A stretch of DNA of 38,115 bases from an uncultured Erysipelotrichaceae bacterium (GTDB lineage: Bacteria > Bacillota_I > Bacilli_A > Erysipelotrichales > Erysipelotrichaceae): NCBI GenBank assembly GCA_900315065.1, contig OMXQ01000016.1, forward strand, positions 1 to 38,115, given 5' to 3'. A program made the position numbers and the translations under genes. Under the pieces are notes generated by a model. That model worked only from the letters and a program-made list of their open reading frames with translations, made no database searches and was not told the DNA's origin. Position 1 is the stretch's first letter. Each line of letters opens with the position of its first letter. Of this stretch, positions 14,400-22,782 are shown piece by piece.

Positions 14400-17350
14400 G
14401 CGCTTACCTCCGCTCCTGTTTTCTCAGCCATCTGCACAGCATCGCTCAATTCAACCTTGAGCATCTGGGAAACACCCTGATGCTGCATAGTAACGCCATA
14501 TAAGACATCTGCCTTTTCCATGGTTCCCTGACGATGGGTAACGACAAGGAACTGGGTTCTGTCTGTATAGCGGTGCAGATACTCCGCAAAACGCTCAACA
14601 TTGCCCGGATCCAGAGCAGCTTCCACTTCATCAAGAATGACTAACGGAACCGGCTTGACTTTCAGAATAGCAAACAATACACACAAGGCAATCAATGATT
14701 TCTCACCGCCGGAAAACAACATGTTGTTCTGCACTGCTTTCCCCGGAGGCTGGGCATCGATATCAATACCTGTGTTCAACAGGTCAGAAGGATCCTGCAG
14801 AATAAGGCGAGCCTTGCCGCCGCCATATAAAGAACGGAAGATTTCATCAAATTCATGATTGATCTTATCAAACATTTCCTTGAACTGCTTCTTCATGATC
14901 GTATCCATCTCATCGATGGCAGCTAAGATCTTGTCTCTGCTCAAAGTCAGTTCTTCAATCTGCTTCTTCAGCTTTTCATAGCGTTCATTGACAGCGGAAT
15001 ATTCTTCCGGTGCATTCATATTGATATTGCCTAAGTGTTCGATATCAGCCCGCAGCTGGGCAACTTCTTCTTTGGCATTATCCACCGGCTGACTGGCTGC
15101 TTTGGTTTTTGCAAATTCAAAGGTCAGCTGATACTCAGACGCAAGTCTGGATAAATCTGCTTCCATCTTTGTTTCCAGCTTTGTCTTGTCAATCTGGATA
15201 GCCTGGGCACTTGCTTCTGCAGTTCTCAGATCCTTGCGGACCTGACGCAGCTGGGCATCTTTGCGGTCAGCATCTGCCGAAAGGCTTTGTCTTTCTTCCC
15301 GCTTGTTTTTAATCTGATTGGTGATTTCATCACGCTGGGAATAGGCTGTATTCAATCTGATGACAAGATCATCACTATGTGCCTGGGAAGAGGTTCCATC
15401 TTCTTCCCGGCTCCCCTCAGGGTGCAGCAAAGCCAGATCATTTTTCAGTTTGTCATACTTTGCTTTCTTGGCATCAACAACCGGCTCCAGGGAAGCTCTT
15501 GCGACTCTTGTATCCTGAGCGCCTCTGGAAGCTTCATCTTTTTCTGCATAAGCCTTGTTTTTTGCCTTCTGAGCAATTTCAAGAGAAGCCTTTGCAGAAT
15601 CCAGCTGGCCGAGAATTTCATCGTATTCTTTCTTCATTGTCACCAGATTGGTATTGTGCTTTGTTTTGCCGCCGGTCATGGAACCGCCGCGATGAATCAC
15701 TTCACCATCCAATGTAACAATCTTATACATGCGCTTAGTCAAAGCAGAAAGCTGGTTGCCGGCTTCCATATTTTCCGCCACCATGACATTATTCAGCAAT
15801 GACATGACAACCGGATCAAACCTGCGGTCATTGGACACAAAAGAACTGGCAACGCCAAGATATCCTTTTGTATTCTGGGCAATGATTTCATTTTCTTTGG
15901 AAATATAATGAGGCTGGCACACATTCAGCGGCAGGAAAGTAGCTCTGCCGCCTAAGTTTCTGTTCAGAAAACGGATAGCATCCCGGGCTGCCTGTTCATC
16001 AACGGTGACAATATTATTCATAGCTCCGCCCAAAGCAGTGGATATAGCTTCTTCATAGCCGCTTTCAACGGTCAATACCTGGCCGATTACACCAAGAACC
16101 CCGTGCAGATCCCGCTGATGATCCATAATGGAACGGACGCCCTGCTGGTTATTAAATGGATTCTTCATCAAAGACTCAATAACATTTTTACGATTTTCTA
16201 GTCTTCTTACCAGATTGTCTGCCTGATCATAAGAAGAAGAGGCATCGACAATGTGCTGGGCAGCCAGATTCAGCTTTTCCGTATACAGATTCAGAGAGGT
16301 CTGCAGATCATCAAGACGCTTCTTACGATCCTCATATTCGATCTTTGCGGCATCCAGAAGCTCGCTGAGTTCTTTGATTCTTTCTTCATCTGAACCGGTT
16401 TCTACAATATACTTGCGCTTTTCATCCAGCTCGGTTTTTCTCTGTTCAAGTGCCTGGACATCTGCATAATTGCGCATCAGTCTGTCCTGCAGATCATTAA
16501 TCTCACGATCCAGCTGGGAAACCTGTTTCTTTTCTTCTGTGATCTTTGTATCAAGGACCTGGATATTGGTATTGTACATTGTTGTCTTTGTTTCAATATC
16601 AAAAAGAGTCTTTTTCGCAGATTCAATATCTGCATCAATGGACTCAATATCCTGGACCAGAACTGTAATTTCAATTTCTTCCAGTCTCTTTTTCTTTTCC
16701 CGATAGATTTCAGCCTTATGTGCCTGTCTCTTCAAAGGGGAAACCTGCTTTTCCAGCTCATTGAGAATATCCGTGGAACGATCCAGATTTTCCTTTGTTC
16801 TTTCAAGCCTGGACAAAGACTCGATCTTTCTCTTTTTATACTTGGCAACCCCGGCTGCTTCCTCAAAGATGCCTCTTCTTTCCAGCGGCTTGGCTTCTGC
16901 AAAGGAAACAACATTGCCCTGGGAGATAATACTCAGCGAATCTTTGCCAAGACCCGTATCCAGAAAAAGATCAACGACATCACGCAGACGCACCTGGCGG
17001 CGGTTGATCAGATATTCCGCATCTCCCCCCTCACGATAAAGACGTCTGGTTACTTCGATTTCTTCCTGGTCAGAATTCAGAACATGACTGGTATTATCAA
17101 AAACCAGTGTCACTTCTGCCATATTGACTTTGCGTCTGTCGGCAGAACCGGCAAAGATGACATCGTCCATTCTCTGCCCGCGCATACTCTTGGCACTCTG
17201 TTCGCCAAGCACCCATCTGACTGCATCTGATATATTGGATTTCCCGCATCCGTTCGGTCCGACAATGCCGGTAATCGGATGATCAAAGGAAATAATTGTT
17301 TTGTCTGCGAAGGACTTGAACCCCTGCATTTCAATTCGTTTTAAGAACAT
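14396..17350 (-). CDS. smc: Chromosome segregation protein SMC (short-armed)
   Basis: This 984-residue SMC condensin ATPase has Walker A GPNGCGKSN (31-39), a Q-loop region near ISQGNV, an N-arm coiled coil (about 165-400), a hinge (about 405-560) ending in GGSMTGG, a C-arm (about 565-800), the ABC signature LFSGGEKS and Walker B VILDEVEAALD. All catalytic elements are intact. The protein is roughly 200 residues shorter than the ~1186-residue Bacillus homologue, with the loss in the coiled arms, similar to Mollicutes proteins. GAGG precedes the ATG. It heads smc-ftsY-ylxM-ackA. ScpA and ScpB are not in the window. Confidence 0.97.
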   Translation of the reverse strand: MFLKRIEMQGFKSFADKTIISFDHPITGIVGPNGCGKSNISDAVRWVLGEQSAKSMRGQRMDDVIFAGSADRRKVNMAEVTLVFDNTSHVLNSDQEEIEVTRRLYREGGDAEYLINRRQVRLRDVVDLFLDTGLGKDSLSIISQGNVVSFAEAKPLERRGIFEEAAGVAKYKKRKIESLSRLERTKENLDRSTDILNELEKQVSPLKRQAHKAEIYREKKKRLEEIEITVLVQDIESIDADIESAKKTLFDIETKTTMYNTNIQVLDTKITEEKKQVSQLDREINDLQDRLMRNYADVQALEQRKTELDEKRKYIVETGSDEERIKELSELLDAAKIEYEDRKKRLDDLQTSLNLYTEKLNLAAQHIVDASSSYDQADNLVRRLENRKNVIESLMKNPFNNQQGVRSIMDHQRDLHGVLGVIGQVLTVESGYEEAISTALGGAMNNIVTVDEQAARDAIRFLNRNLGGRATFLPLNVCQPHYISKENEIIAQNTKGYLGVASSFVSNDRRFDPVVMSLLNNVMVAENMEAGNQLSALTKRMYKIVTLDGEVIHRGGSMTGGKTKHNTNLVTMKKEYDEILGQLDSAKASLEIAQKAKNKAYAEKDEASRGAQDTRVARASLEPVVDAKKAKYDKLKNDLALLHPEGSREEDGTSSQAHSDDLVIRLNTAYSQRDEITNQIKNKREERQSLSADADRKDAQLRQVRKDLRTAEASAQAIQIDKTKLETKMEADLSRLASEYQLTFEFAKTKAASQPVDNAKEEVAQLRADIEHLGNINMNAPEEYSAVNERYEKLKKQIEELTLSRDKILAAIDEMDTIMKKQFKEMFDKINHEFDEIFRSLYGGGKARLILQDPSDLLNTGIDIDAQPPGKAVQNNMLFSGGEKSLIALCVLFAILKVKPVPLVILDEVEAALDPGNVERFAEYLHRYTDRTQFLVVTHRQGTMEKADVLYGVTMQHQGVSQMLKVELSDAVQMAEKTGAEVSA

Positions 17351-17374
17351 TCATATTCCTCGAAATACTGATAA

Positions 17375-17383
17375 ATTATATCA
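17375..17383 (-). promoter_or_regulatory. Extended -10 promoter of smc, fused to the mscL terminator
   Basis: On the minus strand TGATATAAT is a perfect extended -10, 25 nt before the smc ATG. The position of the -35 (TTTAAG, 17403-17398) falls inside the loop of the mscL terminator hairpin. Confidence 0.6.
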
Positions 17384-17419
17384 AAAAAACCAGCTTTCTT
17401 AAAGAATGAAAGCTGGTTT
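17383..17419 (-). terminator. Intrinsic terminator of mscL
   Basis: On the minus strand a 12-bp stem (AAACCAGCTTTC with GAAAGCTGGTTT) has a 9-nt loop and is followed by a run of seven T. Confidence 0.85.
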
Positions 17420-17428
17420 ACCAGGAGT

Positions 17429-17821
17429 TTAGTTCTTCTTTTCCTTTAACAGATCACGAATTTCTTCAAGCGCAACCAATTCATCGCTCTTGGCTGGAGC
17501 AGCAGGTTCTTCCGGCTTCTTGCCGAAGCTTTCAGCCTTGTTTACAGCCTTTACCATTAAGAACAGAACGAAGGCCATGATGATGAAATTCAGTACCGTA
17601 GAAATGAAGGTACCGATATTCAATGTGGCTTCCCCTGTTAACGGAATGACAACGTTGGAAAAATCTGTCTTGAACATGATGCCGATCAGCGGGTTGATGA
17701 TGTCGTTGACAAAGGAATCAACGATTCCCTTGAAAGCAGCACCTATAATAACGCCGACTGCCATATCCATGACGTTGCCTTTTAAAGCAAATTCCTTAAA
17801 TTCTTTCAAAAAGTTCTTCAT
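17429..17821 (-). CDS. mscL: Large-conductance mechanosensitive channel
   Basis: This 130-residue channel opens under membrane tension and releases solutes in osmotic downshock. Residues 1-15 form the amphipathic N-helix. The first membrane helix carries MDMAVGVIIGAAFKGIVDS, the second helix spans about 70-92, and a charged cytosolic helix ends the protein. The ATG at 17821 is preferred because GGAGG lies 7 nt upstream; this places the start 26 nt inside the end of the U32 gene. A longer frame to 17860 lacks the family's N-terminus. Confidence 0.96.
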   Translation of the reverse strand: MKNFLKEFKEFALKGNVMDMAVGVIIGAAFKGIVDSFVNDIINPLIGIMFKTDFSNVVIPLTGEATLNIGTFISTVLNFIIMAFVLFLMVKAVNKAESFGKKPEEPAAPAKSDELVALEEIRDLLKEKKN

Positions 17822-19970
17822 TCGCTTCCTCCAATATTCTCTCAACGCCTTCTTCACCATGCAGAATCACATAAGAGCCATAACAATACGGGTTATCTGA
17901 ACGATAAAGATCAGGCTCAAGAATTCTTGTAACACTACCATTATAGTCAATTGGATAAACATTGCCATGAATATCCTTCATTATCCGCTTATCGTATCGT
18001 TTCATGAAGGAATCCTTGATCAGCATGGCATCTCTTTTGCCGTATACCAGTCTGTAAAGACAAGGCTCAAAACCGTATCTTTCCTTGAAAGCATCCATGC
18101 TTTGTCTGATCTGGGCATTGTTCATTTCACTTGAAACAATGACGCCAATGATGCCTGGATGAGAAAGAACATATGCCATTGCATAGGAATTGGCAATGTT
18201 GAAGCTCATACCAATGACGCACTGATCGTGCTGCCCGGCAAGATCACAATACGAAGAAAGAATTTCCTTTTCTCCCTGAATCACCTGGCTGTAGTTTTCA
18301 TCGACAATCGGCCGGACATGTTCCGGACCATAGCCTTTGGTAAATACTGCATATCCGGGAATTGAAGCATCACTTTCTATCAGGAGCCTTGTTTCAGGTC
18401 TTACCTGCTCTTTCAGCTCAAAATGATACGGAACAAAACCGGCTCTTTCATGCCGCTTTGCGCGGGCATCATCCATCAATTCCAGGGCTTTTCGTCTGGT
18501 TTCATTGATTTCCTTTACCGGCAGAAAAATATTGCCGCTTTCTCCATGAATGTCAGAAATCACATAGGCAGTATCCCCGCACTTGTTCAAAGAAGCTTCG
18601 ATCTTTTCTTTGGATAAAGGTGCATTCTTTGCGACCTGTACTTCCATGCTAGACAAAGCAGTGACCTGCCGCCCTTCTGCATCTGTAACGGTTACAGCAA
18701 GCGGTGCACCGGCTGCAGCATGATATTCCATTGTCAGCAGGACTTTTCTTCCTTTTTCAATTTCTTCATCAATCGCAGAAATCAATCTGGTATCACTGGT
18801 CTTCTGCAAAGGCTGTCCTTTTTTCGGTACCGGCTTGGAATGACAATCCAGCCAGACGACATCCCCTGCCCTGGCACTTGAAACAAGATTATCCCTGTTA
18901 TCGTAAATTCTGACTGCAGTCAGACCTGTATCAGACGGCTGATTCAGAATACGGAGACCATCATGCTGGTAAAGCGGTGCTTCCAGCTTTACCTGAACCC
19001 GGCCGTTACGGTATTGAAGAACAGTACCGATCCTGACACCCTGGTGATTAGGTCTGTGCTGGCTCATTCTTGCCGTGACATCATCATGGAAAGGATGGCC
19101 ATGTGAGAAACCGCGGTTGAACATCAGCAGCAGATCGCGTTTCTTTTCTTCAGAAAGAACAAACTTCTTGCCTGCATAATAAGCATCAACAGCAGCCCGG
19201 AAGACGCTTGTTACAAGCCATACATACTCAGGCCGCTTCATTCTGCCTTCAATTTTCAACGAAGAAACACCGGCATCCAGCAAAGCCGGAATTTCATCAA
19301 TCAGATTCAGATCTTTCGGTGAAAGGATATAATCCCCTTCCTTGAAATGTGAACCATCTTCATTCACATATTTTAATCTGCAGCATTGCGCACACATGCC
19401 CCGGTTGGCACTTCTGTTCTTGGTCGCTGCTGACATCAGACACTGACCGGAATAGGAGATGCAGATGGCCCCGTAGACAAATACTTCAATTTCTATATTT
19501 CTCTTACATGCTTCGCGGATAATTTCAATCGGGGTTTCTCTGGCTAAGACAACTCTCTTTGCGCCATGATCCCGCATATAATCAACGCCAGCCAGATTAT
19601 GAATATGCATCTGGGTGCTGCAATGAACATCAAAATCAGGATAGCAGGTACGGATATAATGAAACAAACCCAGATCCTGCACCAGAATGCCGTCGCAGTC
19701 ATTGTTATATAAGAAATCAACTTCCTTCTTTGCATTCTCAATTTCGGTTTCAAACAACATCGTATTGATCGTGACATAGATCCTGATGTTGCGGATATGA
19801 CAATAGCGGATGGCTTCCTGGAATTCTTCATGTGAAAAATTTCCTGCAAAGGCACGGGCCGAGAAACTCCTGAGACCCAGATAAATCGCATCCGCACCGC
19901 CGGCTGCAGCAGCTTTCAAGGCATCCATATTGCCTGCCGGTGCCAGTAATTCAACTTTCTTTGTATTCAT
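17796..19970 (-). CDS. Peptidase U32 family protein with DUF3656-type extension (RlhA-like)
   Basis: The product has 724 residues. The N-terminal U32 domain starts ELLAPAGNMDALKAAAAGGADAIYLG. A Cys set (YGAICISYSGQC and GMCAQCCRLKY) suits an Fe-S cluster, as in the long U32 proteins. The long C-terminal part resembles DUF3656-containing RlhA, which hydroxylates 23S rRNA C2501 in E. coli; tRNA-hydroxylating relatives also exist. The rRNA target here is inferred from domain layout. The ATG overlaps the glycosylase stop codon (ATGA) and has AAGGAG 5 nt upstream. Confidence 0.85.
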   Translation of the reverse strand: MNTKKVELLAPAGNMDALKAAAAGGADAIYLGLRSFSARAFAGNFSHEEFQEAIRYCHIRNIRIYVTINTMLFETEIENAKKEVDFLYNNDCDGILVQDLGLFHYIRTCYPDFDVHCSTQMHIHNLAGVDYMRDHGAKRVVLARETPIEIIREACKRNIEIEVFVYGAICISYSGQCLMSAATKNRSANRGMCAQCCRLKYVNEDGSHFKEGDYILSPKDLNLIDEIPALLDAGVSSLKIEGRMKRPEYVWLVTSVFRAAVDAYYAGKKFVLSEEKKRDLLLMFNRGFSHGHPFHDDVTARMSQHRPNHQGVRIGTVLQYRNGRVQVKLEAPLYQHDGLRILNQPSDTGLTAVRIYDNRDNLVSSARAGDVVWLDCHSKPVPKKGQPLQKTSDTRLISAIDEEIEKGRKVLLTMEYHAAAGAPLAVTVTDAEGRQVTALSSMEVQVAKNAPLSKEKIEASLNKCGDTAYVISDIHGESGNIFLPVKEINETRRKALELMDDARAKRHERAGFVPYHFELKEQVRPETRLLIESDASIPGYAVFTKGYGPEHVRPIVDENYSQVIQGEKEILSSYCDLAGQHDQCVIGMSFNIANSYAMAYVLSHPGIIGVIVSSEMNNAQIRQSMDAFKERYGFEPCLYRLVYGKRDAMLIKDSFMKRYDKRIMKDIHGNVYPIDYNGSVTRILEPDLYRSDNPYCYGSYVILHGEEGVERILEEANEELFERI

Positions 19971-20452
19971 ACATACTCCTTGATAATGCTGTATGCTTCT
20001 TTCAGATCAGGCAGACGCATACGGGCATTGGCACTGCTGGTTGAAGGCAATGCAATCTTTGGAAGAGGAACATTGATATATTGATCATACAGATCAGAAG
20101 CTTTCTTCCCGGTCGTAAAGATGATGGAAATCTTTGTCTTTTTCAGAAGAGAAGCTATATCATTGGCTTCTGCATCGGTAATGGAAGCATCTGAAGATCC
20201 TTTGATCGAGCAGGCATGGATGACATCCCACAAGGCAATGTGATGGGCCAGGCAGAATCTTTTTCTATCTTCATTGGCTGCCGGGATTTCTTCTTCAAAC
20301 AAAGATGAAAGCACTGGCCAGAAGCGGTTATTCTTATTGGCATAGTAGAAACTCTGCTGCCGCGATATGACGGAAGGAAAAGAACCCAGAATCAGAACTC
20401 TGCTGGAAGCATCATAAACCGGATCAAAAGGATGTACCAGACGCTCAGTCAC
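19967..20452 (-). CDS. DNA-deoxyinosine (hypoxanthine) glycosylase, UDG superfamily
   Basis: The product has 161 residues. ILGSFPSVISRQQSFYYANKNNRFW and the C-terminal LPSTSSANAR are the signatures of hypoxanthine-DNA glycosylases, which remove deaminated adenine from DNA. The start is a GTG at 20452, giving MTERLVHPFDPVYD. AAGGAG lies about 10 nt upstream, inside the end of sdaA, so the genes overlap by 8 nt. A longer ATG frame runs 75 nt further into sdaA and is not needed. Confidence 0.85.
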   Translation of the reverse strand: MTERLVHPFDPVYDASSRVLILGSFPSVISRQQSFYYANKNNRFWPVLSSLFEEEIPAANEDRKRFCLAHHIALWDVIHACSIKGSSDASITDAEANDIASLLKKTKISIIFTTGKKASDLYDQYINVPLPKIALPSTSSANARMRLPDLKEAYSIIKEYV

Positions 20453-21647
20453 AATCAAAATACTCCTTGGCAAGTCCGCCTTCACTGGTCTCACGTAAAG
20501 AACGCGGGATCTGTCTGCCGGTTTCATTCATGGTCCTGATGACCATATCAAAAGAAATCAGATGCTTTCTGATATGAGACATATACTTGCTTAATTCAGC
20601 GCTTTCCACTGCTCTTAATATGCCCATGGCATTGCGCTCAATGCATGGAATCATGACATAGCCCATAACCGGATCACAAGTAAGCCCAAGATTATGTTCC
20701 ATGGCAATTTCAGCCGCATATTCTATCTGGCTGGCAGTCATATCCATCAGATAAGCACAGCTGGCTGCCGTCATGGAAACAGCCGCACCAACTTCCGCCT
20801 GACAGCCGCCCACTGCTCCGGAAATAGTTGCGTTGGTCTTGATCAGATTGCCAAACAAGCCGCCGATTGCTAACGCGTCAATCAACTTGTTTTCCGGCAG
20901 CTTTGCGACTTCATGACAATAATACATATAAGATGCCATCACCCCGCAGGCTCCCAAAGTCGGTGCCGTAACACAGGTATTGCCGGCCGCATTTTCTTCA
21001 CTAGCTGCATAAGCAAAAGCCATCAATTTCAGGTTGGTCTGTTCACGTACATCAGCCTTCAAAGCAGAAGCATACAGATCCGCTGCACAGCGCGACATAT
21101 TCAGCTTTCCCGGCAATCTGCCGTTGGTATGAAGACCATTGTCGACGCACTGGATCATTGCATCAAGGATCGTCTTCAGATAATCTCTCAGAGCTGGTTC
21201 ATACCCATAGATATAATCCAGCAGCGTGATCTTTCTTTCTTCGCACAAAGCCAGGATTTCCTTCAGAGAAGATTCCTGATATACTTCATCATTCCAGTTG
21301 AGTTCGTGTTCTTTGATTTTGATCGAACCGCCGCCGATGGAAAAGACGGTCCACTTATGCTGCAGTTCATGCCTGTCATTATAGGCTCTGATATAAAAGC
21401 CGTTTGGAAATTCCTCATCCCAATCCAGTGAGAAAATCACCTTTGTTTCACCCGGCAAAGTATCGGCAATGACAGCATCGGTATGATGTCCTTTGCCAGT
21501 CAATGATAAAGAACCGAATAATTCTGCTTCATAATAAGGATAAACGCCGAATTCTTTGGTAAAAAGCCGGCATGCTCGTTCTGGTGCCAATGTATGGGAA
21601 GAAGATGGTCCTCTTCCGATTTTATAAAGTTCCTGTATAGCCTGCAT
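20445..21647 (-). CDS. sdaA: L-serine dehydratase, iron-sulfur dependent, single chain
   Basis: This 400-residue enzyme deaminates L-serine to pyruvate and ammonia with a 4Fe-4S cluster instead of PLP. The beta domain is N-terminal with GPSSSHT (13-19); the alpha domain follows with GNTCVTAPTLGACGVM, AVGGCQAEVG and IPCIERN, which supply the cluster Cys. It is about 50 residues shorter than typical single-chain SdaA. The ATG follows the holA stop codon by one nt. Pyruvate from serine could feed the acetate kinase encoded nearby. Confidence 0.93.
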   Translation of the reverse strand: MQAIQELYKIGRGPSSSHTLAPERACRLFTKEFGVYPYYEAELFGSLSLTGKGHHTDAVIADTLPGETKVIFSLDWDEEFPNGFYIRAYNDRHELQHKWTVFSIGGGSIKIKEHELNWNDEVYQESSLKEILALCEERKITLLDYIYGYEPALRDYLKTILDAMIQCVDNGLHTNGRLPGKLNMSRCAADLYASALKADVREQTNLKLMAFAYAASEENAAGNTCVTAPTLGACGVMASYMYYCHEVAKLPENKLIDALAIGGLFGNLIKTNATISGAVGGCQAEVGAAVSMTAASCAYLMDMTASQIEYAAEIAMEHNLGLTCDPVMGYVMIPCIERNAMGILRAVESAELSKYMSHIRKHLISFDMVIRTMNETGRQIPRSLRETSEGGLAKEYFDCD

Positions 21648-21648
21648 A

Positions 21649-22692
21649 TTAATTTCTTTTCCCGTTTTTCAATAAATACGCATCGAAGCCGTCTTTCGGC
21701 TGGATGGTGCCTGCCTTGATTCCCTGATCCAGATCTGCCAGTTCCTTTAATAATTTCAGCATCTGATCAGAATTGAGCGACCTGCAATCCTGCAGACCGA
21801 AATGAACTGCCCATTTGTTGGCATGAAGACGGATGGCAATGTCTTCTTCCCGCATGCCTCTTTCTTCAAGCTTCTTCATGTTATAAAGTGCTTTGAGACG
21901 CGAAGCAATCATGGCAATCAGAGCCATGTAATCATAATTGGCATTCAGCATTTCATCTCTGGCGGCGATTGCCCCTGCCATGTCGCCTTTGATAAAACAG
22001 GATGCCAGCGCAAAGACATTGATTTCCGGATTCAGAGAAACCAGGTGCCTGATATCATTCAGACAAAGATTCTTTTCTCCATACAGCTTCATTTTTTCCA
22101 ATGCATTATGCAGCTGCAGGGTGTCCATGGATACTCTTGCCAGCAATTCCCTTCTCGCATCCGGATCCAGCCTGAAACCTGCTTTGCGGATTTCCTGATC
22201 TGCGTAAGCATTGAATTCCTTTTCCCGCATGACATTGAAAGAAAGGAAAACGGCCCTGTATTCTTCCAGCAGCTTGTAATCTTTCTTTCTGGAATCAGCG
22301 TCAAAACCATGGCAATAGAAAATCAGCTGGGTATTCTTATCAGGCTGCTTCAGATATTGTTCCAGCAATGACAACCGCGCTTCCTTTAAGGCAAGTTCTT
22401 TCTTTTTCCTTTTCTGTACGGAAGCAGAATCACTCTTCAGAATTTTTCCTGCTTCTTTGGCTGATGCATTGAGAAAGAAAGGATTTTTCACAATCACAGC
22501 TTTCTTTGCGTCTTCCTCGAATAAAGACAAAGTATCACACTCCATCAGAACCGACTCCATCCGGAAATTCTTCACATCCGAGCCGTCAATCCAATGAACG
22601 TTGTCCTTGCTGATTTCATGATCCTTCAGAAAAGAATGCAGATTGCTTTCCATTCTGTACAGATCTTTTCCACTATAAACATACACATTCAT
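21649..22692 (-). CDS. holA: DNA polymerase III subunit delta
   Basis: This 347-residue clamp-loader subunit opens the beta sliding clamp. The N-terminus (MNVYVYSGKDLYRMESNL) and the DTLSLFEEDAKKAVIVKNPFFL block are typical, and the C-terminal helical collar is present. It lies directly after comEC, the usual Firmicutes order, but with its own promoter. Confidence 0.93.
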   Translation of the reverse strand: MNVYVYSGKDLYRMESNLHSFLKDHEISKDNVHWIDGSDVKNFRMESVLMECDTLSLFEEDAKKAVIVKNPFFLNASAKEAGKILKSDSASVQKRKKKELALKEARLSLLEQYLKQPDKNTQLIFYCHGFDADSRKKDYKLLEEYRAVFLSFNVMREKEFNAYADQEIRKAGFRLDPDARRELLARVSMDTLQLHNALEKMKLYGEKNLCLNDIRHLVSLNPEINVFALASCFIKGDMAGAIAARDEMLNANYDYMALIAMIASRLKALYNMKKLEERGMREEDIAIRLHANKWAVHFGLQDCRSLNSDQMLKLLKELADLDQGIKAGTIQPKDGFDAYLLKNGKRN

Positions 22693-22702
22693 AACCTGCC
22701 CT

Positions 22703-22711
22703 ATTATACCA
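22703..22711 (-). promoter_or_regulatory. Extended -10 promoter very close to the holA start
   Basis: On the minus strand TGGTATAAT is a perfect extended -10. It ends 10 nt before the ATG, so the mRNA leader would be only about 4-5 nt. Confidence 0.55.
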
Positions 22712-22732
22712 AGTTATTGGTCCTTACGGAGA

Positions 22733-22782
22733 AAAAAGCAGAGGATGCCTCATTCCGAAAGAAAGGAGATGGTACCTCTGCT
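22733..22782 (-). terminator. Terminator overlapping the 3' end of comEC
   Basis: On the minus strand GCAGAGG (inside the comEC coding end) pairs with CCTCTGC just after the stop codon, followed by a run of six T. One arm being within the gene is unusual, and the loop is long (about 30 nt). Confidence 0.6.
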
